From an uncultured Porphyromonas sp. (GTDB taxonomy: Bacteria > Bacteroidota > Bacteroidia > Bacteroidales > Porphyromonadaceae), in contig CAJPPK010000004.1 in assembly GCA_905372565.1 (NCBI GenBank), forward strand, positions 26,692 to 90,691: a stretch of 64,000 nucleotides of DNA, given 5' to 3'. The position numbers were made by a program, and so were the translations under genes. Position 1 is the first letter of the stretch; the number at the start of each line of letters is the position of its first letter. Under the pieces are notes generated by a model. That model saw only the letters and a program-made list of their open reading frames with translations. It was not told where the DNA came from and made no database searches. Of this stretch, positions 8,432 through 17,530 are shown one piece after another.

Positions 8432-9469
8432 ATGTCACGAACTGAAATCTCCCAGCTCGGCGAGTTCGCCCTGATTGATCGCTTGACCGAAGCCTTTCCC
8501 TTGCGCCACGAGAGTAGCCTCAAGGGGGTAGGAGACGATGCTGCCGTCATCGCTACGCCTGATGGTATGCAGACGCTCCTAACGACCGACTTGCTCCTAG
8601 AGGGTATCCATTTTGATCTGACCTATACACCGCTGAAGCATCTAGGCTATAAGGCTGCTATCGGGAGCTTCTCCGATCTCTATGCGATGAATGCGCATCC
8701 GCAGCAACTTCTATGCTCGGTGGGGGTCTCTCAGCGCTTCGCTGTGGAGGATCTGGAGGAGCTTTATGCAGGGCTACGTCTAGCCTGTGAGCGCTATGGG
8801 GTGGATCTCGTCGGAGGAGATACCTCCGCTAGCCTTACGGGGCTATGCCTTAGCATCACGGCTGTAGGGGTGGCTCGTCCCGAAGAGGTCGTCTATCGCT
8901 CGGGAGCGAAGCCTACTGATCTGATCTGCGTCTCAGGCAATCTGGGGGCAGCCTATATGGGACTTCAGCTACTGGAGCGTGAGAAGCGTGTCTTCGCAGG
9001 ACAAGAGGGGGAGTTTGATCCTGACTTTGCTCAGCACGAGTATATCCTTGAGCGCCAGCTCAAGCCCGAGGCTCGCCAAGATATCATCCTCGCTTTACGA
9101 GCCGAAGGCCTTCGTCCGACAGCGATGATCGATGACACGGATGGGCTGGCTTCAGAGCTTCTCCATCTCTCCAAGCAGAGTGGTGTCGGGGTACGTATCT
9201 ACGAAGATCGTCTGCCGGTAGACGTAGAGACTCACCGCATGGCAGAGGAGCTGGGGATGTCTACGACGATGGTCGCACTGAACGGTGGCGAAGACTTCGA
9301 GCTCATCTTTACGGTGCCTCTTGCAGAGCTTGACACGTTGCGCCGGATCGAAGGCATTCACGTCATTGGGCATGTGACCGAGCCGGAGGCGGGTAACTAC
9401 CTCGTGACGACGGATGGGGCGGAGATTCGTCTTCGAGCCCAAGGTTGGCCGGAGCCTGAAGAGCACTAA
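8432..9469 (+). CDS. thiL: Thiamine-monophosphate kinase
   Basis: 345 residues. AIR-synthase-like fold: GVGDDAAVI at residues 32-40 and TTDLLLEGIHFD bind Mg2+ and thiamine phosphate; ATP-site motifs VGGDTSAS and MIDDTDGLASELLH follow; LNGGEDFELIFTV is the classic C-terminal ThiL motif. It phosphorylates thiamine monophosphate to the active cofactor thiamine diphosphate. Last gene of the sppA-lpxK-thiL unit; a strong terminator begins 29 bp after the stop. Cytoplasmic. No TPP riboswitch was recognised upstream of the unit. Confidence 0.94.
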   Translation: MSRTEISQLGEFALIDRLTEAFPLRHESSLKGVGDDAAVIATPDGMQTLLTTDLLLEGIHFDLTYTPLKHLGYKAAIGSFSDLYAMNAHPQQLLCSVGVSQRFAVEDLEELYAGLRLACERYGVDLVGGDTSASLTGLCLSITAVGVARPEEVVYRSGAKPTDLICVSGNLGAAYMGLQLLEREKRVFAGQEGEFDPDFAQHEYILERQLKPEARQDIILALRAEGLRPTAMIDDTDGLASELLHLSKQSGVGVRIYEDRLPVDVETHRMAEELGMSTTMVALNGGEDFELIFTVPLAELDTLRRIEGIHVIGHVTEPEAGNYLVTTDGAEIRLRAQGWPEPEEH

Positions 9470-9497
9470 CGCTCGTCTTTGCCCTCCCTTCCCGATC

Positions 9498-9550
9498 ACT
9501 CCTCCCAAGCTAGCGAGCATCCAGCTACTAGCTTGGGGGGAGTTTCTTTT
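9498..9550 (+). terminator. Terminator after thiL
   Basis: 16-bp stem: ACTCCTCCCAAGCTAG (9498-9513) with 9528-9543, one G-T wobble, followed by TTCTTTT. Confidence 0.9.
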
Positions 9551-9583
9551 GCCTTGTCTTATGCCGAGATCTGCCCAAGTGGT

Positions 9584-9722
9584 TTGCCAGAGCTTCCTGT
9601 TGGGTACTTTGTCGGGCGCTTCGTCCAGCAAAGCCCTGACCTTGACTCTCGGAAAGGTCGTGCTTTGCTTCTCTAGAGGTATACCTCTGGGCAGGAGAAG
9701 GTAGACCTTTTTGAGAGGCTAC
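9584..9722. repeat. 22-23 bp tandem array, AAGGT-type, locus 2 of 6
   Basis: Clear cores with third base at 9633, 9656, 9678 and 9700 (spacings 23, 22, 22): AAGCCCTGACCTT, AAGGTCGTGCTT, GAGGTATACCTC and AAGGTAGACCTT. Two eroded units may precede them at about 9586 and 9611. The unit at 9678 is a perfect palindrome. The array lies directly after the thiL terminator. Short frames crossing it are not genes. Confidence 0.78.
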
Positions 9723-10105
9723 TTGGGTGGTTTACCTCCGCTCGCTAGGTGTTGGCTGGATGTCAGTAAGAGGAGGTCGATCGAGGAGGGGAGAGAAGGG
9801 GAGGGGTAGGGTAGCGAGTGCGCCAAGGAGAGAAATATACTTCCTATAAAATCTTAAAAAGTATTTGGTGTTTAACTCTTCCGAAAGCGATGAGAGAGGA
9901 TATAGGTGTTAGGATTGGCAATTAGGGATAGCATTCCGAGGTTTGTGTCATTTTGCCTTGAAATGTATACAAATGTGAGTAAAATGAACAATTTAAAAGG
10001 GAGCTATGGTATGCAAAGACAGGAGTTGACTTGTGTCGTAGCAAGTTTTGTATATATTTGTGCCTGCAATTCAGCATAAAACAAACACAGCATCAAGATT
10101 GGATT
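9723..10105 (+). other. Upstream region of the SusC operon
   Basis: No gene. A purine-rich tract (about 9783-9831) ends in AAATATACTTC (9833-9843). An A+T-rich stretch follows, then a 38-bp dyad-symmetric element at 9949-9986 (outer CATTTT and AAAATG, centre TGTATACA 9964-9971), then the promoter at 10031-10060. Confidence 0.5.
10031..10060 (+). promoter_or_regulatory. Promoter of the SusC/SusD operon
   Basis: -33 TTG at 10031-10033, 19-bp spacer, -7 TATATTTG at 10053-10060. The TTG that could be read as an upstream start codon is therefore the -33 element, and translation begins at ATG 10106. Confidence 0.8.
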
Positions 10106-13100
10106 ATGGTAACTTATTTACGTAGTCTCGTCGCTTGCCTGATCTTGGCTCTCGTTGGTGCGTTGCCTGTGTATGCTCAGACGATCCTCGTGCGAGGAAA
10201 GGTCGTAGATCAGTCCGGAGTACCCCTCTCGGGCGTCACGATCACCTCGAAACAGGATGCTTCGAAGCGTACACTCTCTGCAACAGATGGAGCTTTCGCC
10301 ATTCAGGTGAGTGGGAACACCACACTCGTCTTCTCCCTCACGGGTAAGAAAACCCTCGAGAAGCAAGCCACAGCGGATACGCTCCTGGTGAAGCTAGAGA
10401 ACGAAGTGCACGCTGCTGGAGTCACGACGATGCGTCAAGCGACTTCGGTGAAGAGCACTTACTATCCGCTCTGGGTTATCGATGGAGTGATCTACAAGGA
10501 GGATAAGGACTTCAACGTAGCCGACCTCTCCTCGCCAGAAGCTAAGCGACTTATCGCTGCGGCTCTCCCTGGTCTCTCAGAGAGTGACATTCAGAGCTTC
10601 CAGGTGATTAACGACGCCTCAGCTACGGCGCTCTATGGACAGCGCGCCCTCGGGGGGGTAATCTCCGTACGTACGAGCAAGGCCGGGCAAGGAACGAATA
10701 GCTTCACCTACCAGGCTGAGCTATCCTACCGAGCGATCCCCTCTTACCGAGAATTTAATATCCTGAACTCCCAAGACCAGATGGCTGTCTTCAACGAGAT
10801 GGTTAATGGTAAGAGCTTGGATAATTCAACGGTTTTCATCTCTTCTCGCTACGGAGTCTACGGCTGGCTATATAATCAGATCTACAATTATAAGGACGCT
10901 GGAGGTTCTTATGGAGCACTCAATACGGATGAAGGGCGTACAGCTTACTTCCGCTCGGCAGAGCTTCGTAATACGAACTGGTTTAAGGAACTCTACCAGC
11001 ATAGCATCCGCCACCAGCATACCTTGACTTTCTCCACGGGGACGCAGAAGGCTAACTACTACGCCTCACTTAATGCTGCCCTCGATCCAGGGTGGAACAA
11101 GTATGAGAACTCTCAGGAATACTCGGTGAACTTCAACGCAGACTTCCGCCCATTCAAGGGTTGGAGCTTTGGTGTCCGTTCGTCAGCTGCCTTCTCGAAG
11201 TACCATTATGGTGGCGATTTCCGCCCTGCTAGCTATGCACGCACAGCGAGCCGTACGCTAGACCCTAATGCCTACTATGCTTATGATGATACGCCATTCA
11301 ACATCAAGCATGAGATGATGCACAATACGAGTGACTACAAGAAGGCTAATATGAGCATTCAGGCGACCATTAACTGGCAGCCCATTGATCAGCTCCGTAT
11401 CTCTGCCCTTGGAGCTCTCCGCTATCTAGACCAGCATGGCTCTACAGACCGTGATGAACAGTCCAATGCTGCTCAGGTGTACCGTAACACCAGCAAGAGT
11501 ATCATCCGCTCTAATAACTCCCGCCTCTATCGTCCTCTAGATGACCCCAAGGCGATCCCACAGGTAGTCATGCCTTACGGGGGGATTCGCAATAGCCAAA
11601 ATATCATCGAAGAGCGCTATGACGGTCAGCTTAAGCTACACTATAATGACTCCTTCGGTGCGAATGGAGCGCATAGTGTCTCTGCTGTCGGCGGCCTTGA
11701 GGTCTTCGAAGAGCGTCGCCTCGATGAATGGTTTGATGCCTATGGCGTAAACTATGATCTGGGGTATCTAACCACCTACTCTCCACTTCTCTTTACGAAT
11801 CTGCGTAACCAGAGCAAGCAGTACTATAAGATCCATCCAACACTGAACCGTGGGGTGTCCTTCGTCGGGAACGTAGATTATAACTACCTCGGTCGCTATC
11901 GTATCAATGCGTCCTACCGTCGAGAAGGGACGAACCAGTTTGGCTCGGCTCGTACGATCCGCTGGATCCCTACTTGGAACGTCGGGGGTACTTGGTCGAT
12001 CGATCAGGAGAGCTTCTTCCCCAAGCTTCGTCCTCTCTCTTCGCTCTCAGCGAATCTCTCCTACGGGATGTCGGGTACGATCCCTTACGTCCACAATGCT
12101 CTGCCTCGTCTGCAGACACTGCTCCCCTTCTTCGGGGATGCTAACCTCATCGAGCCAGGTCTCTATATCAATGAGCCCGCGAACTTCGACCTTACCTATG
12201 AAAAGATGTATGAGTTGAACTTGGGGGTAAACTTTGGTCTCTTTGACGAACGTATCTCTACGGGCTTGACATTCTTTAATCGTCAGGGTCGTGACCTTAT
12301 CGACCAAGTGAACCCACAGGGTACAGGTGGATTCGTCGATGGTCTATATGGTAATGTGGCACAGATGACCTCTAACGGGGTAGAAGTATCCTTGACCACA
12401 CAGAACATCCGTAGTAAGGACTTCTCTTGGTCTACCTCTGTGACCTATACGCACAATACGAATAAGGTGACTCGCCTGAATACGAACCCCTCTGTCACTA
12501 ACCTGACCAGTGGTGCTGCTCGCCAAGGCTACCCACTGAATTCGCTCTTCTCTATCCCCTTCTATAAGCTGGATGCTAACGGGCATCCTCGCTTCTTCCT
12601 CCCCTCTGGTGCTGATGTCCTCCCTGATGGACGTCATATCACGAGCCCTCGTACGGGTGGACAGGTAGCTTGGACGGCTTATGCTCCTGATGAGATCGAT
12701 TATCTCGTGTATTCAGGTACCAAGACACCTACAGATCTTGGGGGGATTAACAATAGCTTTAGCTATAAGAACTTCCGCCTAGGGGTCTACATTTACTACT
12801 CTTTCGGTGCTGTGATGCGCCTCCCAGAGCAGTTCGCTACCCAGTACAACGACTACCAAGTCATGGGTAAGGAGTTCAACCGTCGTTGGCTTCGTGCAGG
12901 CGATGAAGACCGTACAGATGTCCCTGTGATCGCTACGGATGCTCATCGTCAGGCTAACCCCTACCTTAGCAATGCCTACGAAAACTATAATAAGTCTAAC
13001 GTGCGCGTCGCTAAGACGGACTATGTCCAGCTTCGTGATATCTCACTAAGCTATACCGTGCCTAAGAGCTTTGTTCAGCGCCTCCGCTTCTCGTCTCTGG

Positions 13101-13219
13101 CTCTGAAGCTACAGGCTTCGAATGTCGCACTCCTCTATGCCGACAAGAAGCTTAATGGAGCTCTTCCTTATAGCTACCAGCCTCACACCTACATCTTCAC
13201 GGCTACCGTTGGTCTCTAG
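10106..13219 (+). CDS. SusC/RagA-family TonB-dependent outer-membrane transporter
   Basis: 1037 residues from ATG 10106. Signal peptide about 1-25 (cleavage near VYAQ), a carboxypeptidase-regulatory-like domain about 26-105 (ILVRGKVVDQSGVPLSGVTI, then ATDGAFAIQV), a plug about 115-215 with WVIDGVIY and VINDASATALYGQRALGGVISVRTS, then a 22-strand barrel ending YIFTATVGL with an aromatic near the C-terminus. The SusC signature (DASATALYG...GVI) is clear. Between the regulatory domain and WVIDGV the usual stretch with the LQG-type motif is missing, so the plug is shorter than in classical SusC. It should import a TonB-energised substrate captured by the SusD partner 29 bp downstream. The substrate is unknown; the neighbours (peptidase, DUF4302) do not suggest a polysaccharide locus. 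Confidence 0.92.
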   Translation: MVTYLRSLVACLILALVGALPVYAQTILVRGKVVDQSGVPLSGVTITSKQDASKRTLSATDGAFAIQVSGNTTLVFSLTGKKTLEKQATADTLLVKLENEVHAAGVTTMRQATSVKSTYYPLWVIDGVIYKEDKDFNVADLSSPEAKRLIAAALPGLSESDIQSFQVINDASATALYGQRALGGVISVRTSKAGQGTNSFTYQAELSYRAIPSYREFNILNSQDQMAVFNEMVNGKSLDNSTVFISSRYGVYGWLYNQIYNYKDAGGSYGALNTDEGRTAYFRSAELRNTNWFKELYQHSIRHQHTLTFSTGTQKANYYASLNAALDPGWNKYENSQEYSVNFNADFRPFKGWSFGVRSSAAFSKYHYGGDFRPASYARTASRTLDPNAYYAYDDTPFNIKHEMMHNTSDYKKANMSIQATINWQPIDQLRISALGALRYLDQHGSTDRDEQSNAAQVYRNTSKSIIRSNNSRLYRPLDDPKAIPQVVMPYGGIRNSQNIIEERYDGQLKLHYNDSFGANGAHSVSAVGGLEVFEERRLDEWFDAYGVNYDLGYLTTYSPLLFTNLRNQSKQYYKIHPTLNRGVSFVGNVDYNYLGRYRINASYRREGTNQFGSARTIRWIPTWNVGGTWSIDQESFFPKLRPLSSLSANLSYGMSGTIPYVHNALPRLQTLLPFFGDANLIEPGLYINEPANFDLTYEKMYELNLGVNFGLFDERISTGLTFFNRQGRDLIDQVNPQGTGGFVDGLYGNVAQMTSNGVEVSLTTQNIRSKDFSWSTSVTYTHNTNKVTRLNTNPSVTNLTSGAARQGYPLNSLFSIPFYKLDANGHPRFFLPSGADVLPDGRHITSPRTGGQVAWTAYAPDEIDYLVYSGTKTPTDLGGINNSFSYKNFRLGVYIYYSFGAVMRLPEQFATQYNDYQVMGKEFNRRWLRAGDEDRTDVPVIATDAHRQANPYLSNAYENYNKSNVRVAKTDYVQLRDISLSYTVPKSFVQRLRFSSLALKLQASNVALLYADKKLNGALPYSYQPHTYIFTATVGL

Positions 13220-13248
13220 ACTACTACGTGGCGTAATATGCATATCGC

Positions 13249-14880
13249 ATGAAGAAGTTTTCTAAACTACTGAGCCTTGCTCTAGCTACCGGTGTAATCC
13301 TAGGAATGAGCTCGTGTAATAAGTTCCTTGACGAGAACCCTGATGGTGCGCTCGTCGAAGGGAACACCCCATATAAGATCAGTCGTTTCTTGACTTATGC
13401 TTATCCGCTCTCTTCGCTAGCCAATATGTCCGAGCTCTCTTCGGATAACACGTATGAAGATGAGACGCGTAATCCCTATCGTCAAGATTTCCATGACTGG
13501 GCGACCTACTGGAAGCCTATCACTACCACGGATGGAGTAGCCTACTTCGATGGTCCGCAGAAATTTTGGGAGGCCTGCTACTATGCTATTGCACAGGCCA
13601 ACGAAGTCCTCACGCTCATTGATGAGACGCAGAACTTCGGGGAGCGTAATATGGCTTCTCGGGGTGAAGCTCTAGCCGTTCGAGCCTGGTCACACTTCCA
13701 GCTGGCTAATATCTTTGCTCTGCCATTCAACTTTGATGGGCAGGATGGAGCTACGAATATGGGGGTTCCCTACGTCGCTGAGCGTGTCACGACCATCCTC
13801 CCTGACTATCCTAGAGAAACAGTCAAGCGTACCTATGAGCTTATCGAGAAGGATCTGCTAGCTGCTATTCCTCTCTTGGAGCGCTACAATGTTTATCAGA
13901 GCGATATTCGGCACTTCCACTTCACGGCAGAGGCTGCTTATGCCTTCGCTACACGCTTCTATCTCTACTATAATCAGCCAGAGAAAGCGAAGGAGTATGC
14001 GGATAAGCTCCTAGGTAGTCACCCTGCCTCTCACCTTCGTGATTGGGCTAGAGACTTTACAGGAGTAGATGCCGCGAATGCCAATGCTAAGGCTCTAGTC
14101 TACTATAAGCCTACTAACCCTGCGAACCTCTTGGTGATTTCGCTCAATGGTTATTTCCAGGATGTGACATCTTCAGGGGAGACTTTCACGAACTCGCGCT
14201 ACACGCATTCCAATAAGTGTGCAGCCGATGAGACTCTCTGGAAGAATATCTGGAATGTGAAGAATAACCGTGACGAGTATTACTTCGCTCCTTATATCTT
14301 CGATAAGGTCTTTACGGATAAGGTCTATCAGCCTAAGATGCCTATCCTTAATTCCTATCGTACGGTAGAGGTGCAGCTAACGACGGATGAGGCACTCATC
14401 AATCGTGCAGAGGCTAAGATCCGCCTTGGTGATCTCGAAGGTGGGCTAGCAGACCTCAACGTCTGGACGAATGCTTATCTACGTGCAGCTGTCGCTAAGC
14501 GTACCTTCACGCAGCAGGAGATCGAAGACTACTATGCAGCCCTCCCTTATGCCGACAGAACAACGCGTTCTCCCAAGAAGCATCTGACGAAGGCGCACTT
14601 CAAGCTCCATGATGGCTCCTCTATCACTGAGGGTACGGCTACGGAAGCTCTCCTTCAGTATGTCCTCCAGTGCCGCCGTGTCCTCACCCTGCATGAAGGT
14701 CTTCGCTGGCAAGACATTCGTCGCTACGGCATCGATGTCTATCGCTGGAAGAAGATTGATGCTGGTGCTGGTGAGTTCGGTGTACTGGATGAAGGTGTCC
14801 TCCTAGGTACTGATCTTCGTCAAGCTATCGCTCTGCCTCAGATCGCTGTCACCGGTAAGATCAAGCAGAATCCACGCTAA
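13249..14880 (+). CDS. SusD/RagB-family lipoprotein
   Basis: 543 residues. Signal ending in lipobox MSSC (Cys23), then NKFLDENPDGA, the standard SusD opening after the lipid anchor. TPR-like helices about 95-260 (KFWEACYYAIAQANEVL, GEALAVRAWSHFQLANIFALPF) and the C-terminal RAEAKIRLGDLEGGLADLN and EGLRWQDIRRYGI motifs are typical. It forms the hinged lid over the SusC barrel, binding ligand outside the cell. It follows SusC by 29 bp and is followed by the metallopeptidase gene after 14 bp. Ligand class is unknown. Confidence 0.92.
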   Translation: MKKFSKLLSLALATGVILGMSSCNKFLDENPDGALVEGNTPYKISRFLTYAYPLSSLANMSELSSDNTYEDETRNPYRQDFHDWATYWKPITTTDGVAYFDGPQKFWEACYYAIAQANEVLTLIDETQNFGERNMASRGEALAVRAWSHFQLANIFALPFNFDGQDGATNMGVPYVAERVTTILPDYPRETVKRTYELIEKDLLAAIPLLERYNVYQSDIRHFHFTAEAAYAFATRFYLYYNQPEKAKEYADKLLGSHPASHLRDWARDFTGVDAANANAKALVYYKPTNPANLLVISLNGYFQDVTSSGETFTNSRYTHSNKCAADETLWKNIWNVKNNRDEYYFAPYIFDKVFTDKVYQPKMPILNSYRTVEVQLTTDEALINRAEAKIRLGDLEGGLADLNVWTNAYLRAAVAKRTFTQQEIEDYYAALPYADRTTRSPKKHLTKAHFKLHDGSSITEGTATEALLQYVLQCRRVLTLHEGLRWQDIRRYGIDVYRWKKIDAGAGEFGVLDEGVLLGTDLRQAIALPQIAVTGKIKQNPR

Positions 14881-14894
14881 TGTGCTATACAGCT

Positions 14895-15920
14895 ATGAAA
14901 CTATTTAATAAGATCATCGCATCGCTGCTCCTATCGGCTGTCTTTGTTAGCTGTGGAACCTCTGCGGATGAAGTCGACCCGACGCGTTCGATCTACTCTG
15001 CAAAGGACACGACGAAGATGACCGAGGTCGAGAAGTATATCCAGAATTACTTCGGTAAGCGATATAATGTAGATATCCGCTACCGATATGAAGATCGTCT
15101 GGCGAGTAACCAGTATAAGCTTGGTCCTGCTTCGGAAGCTCAAGCGCTGAAGTATATCAACCTTATGCGCTATACTTTCTTCGAAGTCTATGACAAGGTA
15201 GCTCCTCCGGGATTTGCTGAGCGTCATACCATCAAGCAACTTGTCCTCTTTGGTACGCTTGGTTATGGCCCTACGCAGAACCTCCTTGGGGAAGCTCCTT
15301 TCGGGATGATTCTAGTCTACGATATCAATAACCTAGTGATCCCTTACTACGACGATCCTAACTTTAGCTCGTCGTCCTTCAACTACTATTACCAGCGAGC
15401 AAGAGATAACTATATCCAGACGCTCTACCACGAGTCAGCGCATACGCTGCACCAAGAGAGTCCGATCCCAGAGGAGTTCATCAAGCTGACTATCTCGGAC
15501 TACCAGGGGGATAATGCCTTCGTCTATTGGTACCAGCGTGGTATTTCTTCTCTCACGGCCGGCTTCATTTCGGATTACGCTAGTAAGAACCCTGAGGAAG
15601 ACATCGCTGAGCTCTATGGTACCTACATGGTCTTACTCCCAGAGGAATGGGAACGACTGATGCAAGAGGCCGATCATAAGTACAAGCCTGAGGCACTCTA
15701 TACGGGACGTCAGATCCTGGAGCGCAAGCTTGAGATCATGAAGGAGTACTTGAAGACGAACTACAATCTAGACATTGATGTCGTTCGTGCAGAGGCTAAC
15801 CGTCGTATGTCTGCTAGCAAGAATGGTGCGGGCTGGTCGGTACCTGCTTTCAATGAGTTTATCAAGCATGACTTTACGAAGCTCCCTCCTTCGTACTACT
15901 CTTCTATCCCTAAATATTAG
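14895..15920 (+). CDS. Putative zinc metallopeptidase lipoprotein (Peptidase_Mx1-like)
   Basis: 341 residues from ATG 14895. An upstream in-frame ATG at 14880 overlaps the SusD stop and would put five residues before a perfect lipoprotein signal. Lipobox FVSC, Cys20. The zinc motif HESAH is at His179-Glu180-His183, inside LYHESAHTLHQ, with EEDIAELYGTYM downstream as a likely third-ligand helix. This matches the Bacteroidota 'putative zinc-binding metallopeptidase' family that repeatedly accompanies SusC/SusD and DUF4302 genes. It is probably a surface or periplasm-facing lipoprotein; it may trim a protein or peptide ligand for import, but no substrate is known from sequence. Six-bp gap to the DUF4302 gene. 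Confidence 0.82.
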   Translation: MKLFNKIIASLLLSAVFVSCGTSADEVDPTRSIYSAKDTTKMTEVEKYIQNYFGKRYNVDIRYRYEDRLASNQYKLGPASEAQALKYINLMRYTFFEVYDKVAPPGFAERHTIKQLVLFGTLGYGPTQNLLGEAPFGMILVYDINNLVIPYYDDPNFSSSSFNYYYQRARDNYIQTLYHESAHTLHQESPIPEEFIKLTISDYQGDNAFVYWYQRGISSLTAGFISDYASKNPEEDIAELYGTYMVLLPEEWERLMQEADHKYKPEALYTGRQILERKLEIMKEYLKTNYNLDIDVVRAEANRRMSASKNGAGWSVPAFNEFIKHDFTKLPPSYYSSIPKY

Positions 15921-15926
15921 ACTGCT

Positions 15927-17339
15927 ATGAGAAGATATTTAGCTTGGGCGTTAGCAGCCACCGCCCTAGTCTCCTCCTGTAAGATGTATGAAGATCTACC
16001 TACGGGAGAAGATAAGCCAGCTCTCTACATCACGAAGGAAATGGAAGTCCTCGATGAGCTACTCCAGGGTAGTGAGCATGGATGGCGTATGGTACTCCTT
16101 CCTGGGAGCTATCAGTATGGAGGGATCAATCTCGCCTTCCAGTTCCGAGATGGCGGAGCAGTAGAGACCCACTCGGAAGATCTAGAAGAGGTCATCAAGT
16201 CGACCTACCACTTCTATAATGCGTCGGGTATCCGCCTGACCTTTGACACGCGTAATCCTGCCCTAGGGCGCTATTCAGAGCCACGTAATACCCTGCTTCA
16301 GGGGCTCGAGGGGGACTTTGAGTTTACCGTTGGGGATGTCAGTGCCAATAAGGATACGATCGAGCTCACCGGGATTTACAGCCACAATCGTATGCAGCTC
16401 ATCCGTCTAAAGGAGTCTCCCAAGAGTTACATCGATAAGGTGAAGGAGGTTCGCCAAGCGCTCTATGGCAAGGCGCTTCATACGACGACGATCGGAGGCA
16501 AGCAGGTGAAGATGTCCATCTTCGGGCTGATCCGCCAGCTTCAGGTGAAGGTCGGTGATGAGAAGGAGCGTATGCTTCCTATCTACTTCACCCCTGAGGG
16601 GATGGAGATCATTGCTCCAGAGGATCTGATCGATGAGCGTGACGCTTCGAAGGGTCAGGTCGGACAGATCGGTACCGAGTTCCTCCGCCAGATCAAGGTA
16701 GAGAAGGATGGGACGACCTATCATGCTCTCTCTCCTTCGGGCGAGAAGCTCGAGATCCAGTCGGCTTACTTCGACCTCACGAAATACAAGATCCGTGCAC
16801 TCTTCTATGAGTACTGGGCTGGGAATGACGTCCACAATGCGGTCGTCAGAACCAATGGTGCCAAGTACCAATCAGGGCCTAAGCAGGGTCAGGATAGTAT
16901 CATCGGGGAGATCACCAATGATCCCTACTATTCGGCAGGTACGCAGATCTATGAGTTTGCCTATATCGGTAAGACGGATGGGGGAGATCATAAGGTCTCA
17001 CTTAAGCTCTACCGTCCCAATGGAGATAGGTGGCTAAGCTACTACCTCGACTTTGCTCCCGTGAGTGATGAGCCTGCGAAGGTCTACTTCCGTAAGTTCG
17101 TTCAAGATGGCAATGATTGGCGTTATAACCGCAATGCCATGCGTGGTATGATCGATGCCCTAGTAGAGCATTCGCCCTATCGCTTTACTTGGATCGAGAG
17201 CAAGAAGACCCCTGGTGTCTATGAATACTCAATGCACTCGGTAGCCAATGATGAGTTCTGGATGAGTATCTCTGACTACTACGAACCAGGACATCCGCTG
17301 TCGGATATGCCTGTACGTCTCAACGGGTTCTCCTATTAG
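15927..17339 (+). CDS. DUF4302-family lipoprotein
   Basis: 470 residues. Signal with lipobox VSSC (Cys18). The N-terminal third carries LLQGSEHGWRMVLLPGSYQYGG and INLAFQFRDGG, the pattern of DUF4302 proteins, followed by TYHFYNASGIRLTFDT. The rest is strand-rich and ends in a compact domain (residues about 340-470). No catalytic motif is visible. It is last in the SusC-SusD-Mx1-DUF4302 operon, 6 bp after the peptidase gene and before a strong terminator at 17359. Conserved co-occurrence suggests a surface partner of the transporter, perhaps in ligand binding; this is inference. Confidence 0.78.
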   Translation: MRRYLAWALAATALVSSCKMYEDLPTGEDKPALYITKEMEVLDELLQGSEHGWRMVLLPGSYQYGGINLAFQFRDGGAVETHSEDLEEVIKSTYHFYNASGIRLTFDTRNPALGRYSEPRNTLLQGLEGDFEFTVGDVSANKDTIELTGIYSHNRMQLIRLKESPKSYIDKVKEVRQALYGKALHTTTIGGKQVKMSIFGLIRQLQVKVGDEKERMLPIYFTPEGMEIIAPEDLIDERDASKGQVGQIGTEFLRQIKVEKDGTTYHALSPSGEKLEIQSAYFDLTKYKIRALFYEYWAGNDVHNAVVRTNGAKYQSGPKQGQDSIIGEITNDPYYSAGTQIYEFAYIGKTDGGDHKVSLKLYRPNGDRWLSYYLDFAPVSDEPAKVYFRKFVQDGNDWRYNRNAMRGMIDALVEHSPYRFTWIESKKTPGVYEYSMHSVANDEFWMSISDYYEPGHPLSDMPVRLNGFSY

Positions 17340-17358
17340 GCTCTTAGCCTACTCCAAG

Positions 17359-17402
17359 GTCATCCCCTGTACACCTCTTGGTGTGCAGGGGATGACTTTT
17401 TC
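17359..17402 (+). terminator. Terminator of the SusC/SusD operon
   Basis: 17-bp stem: GTCATCCCCTGTACACC (17359-17375) with 17380-17396 (one wobble), TCTT loop, followed by TTTTTCTT. Confidence 0.92.
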
Positions 17403-17443
17403 TTAGTGGCTCTTGTGTCTAAGCCCAGTGTGTCAGATGAGCG

Positions 17444-17530
17444 AGCCTTAACCTTGCTCTCGAAGGAGGTAAGCCTTTAGTATAGATAAGGTTTACCTTT
17501 CCTTGGTTAAAGGCCTATGTTAGGGGGATG
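17444..17530. repeat. 22-bp tandem array, AAGGT-type, locus 3 of 6
   Basis: Four cores with third base at 17446, 17468, 17490 and 17512 (22, 22, 22): AGCCTTAACCTT, GAGGTAAGCCTT, AAGGTTTACCTT and AAGGCCTATGTT. The third is nearly a perfect palindrome. The array lies between the operon terminator and the nrdJ promoter. Confidence 0.78.

Noticed and set aside
9414..9704. 96-codon plus-strand frame after thiL
   Set aside because: Starts inside thiL in another frame and crosses the terminator and repeat array.
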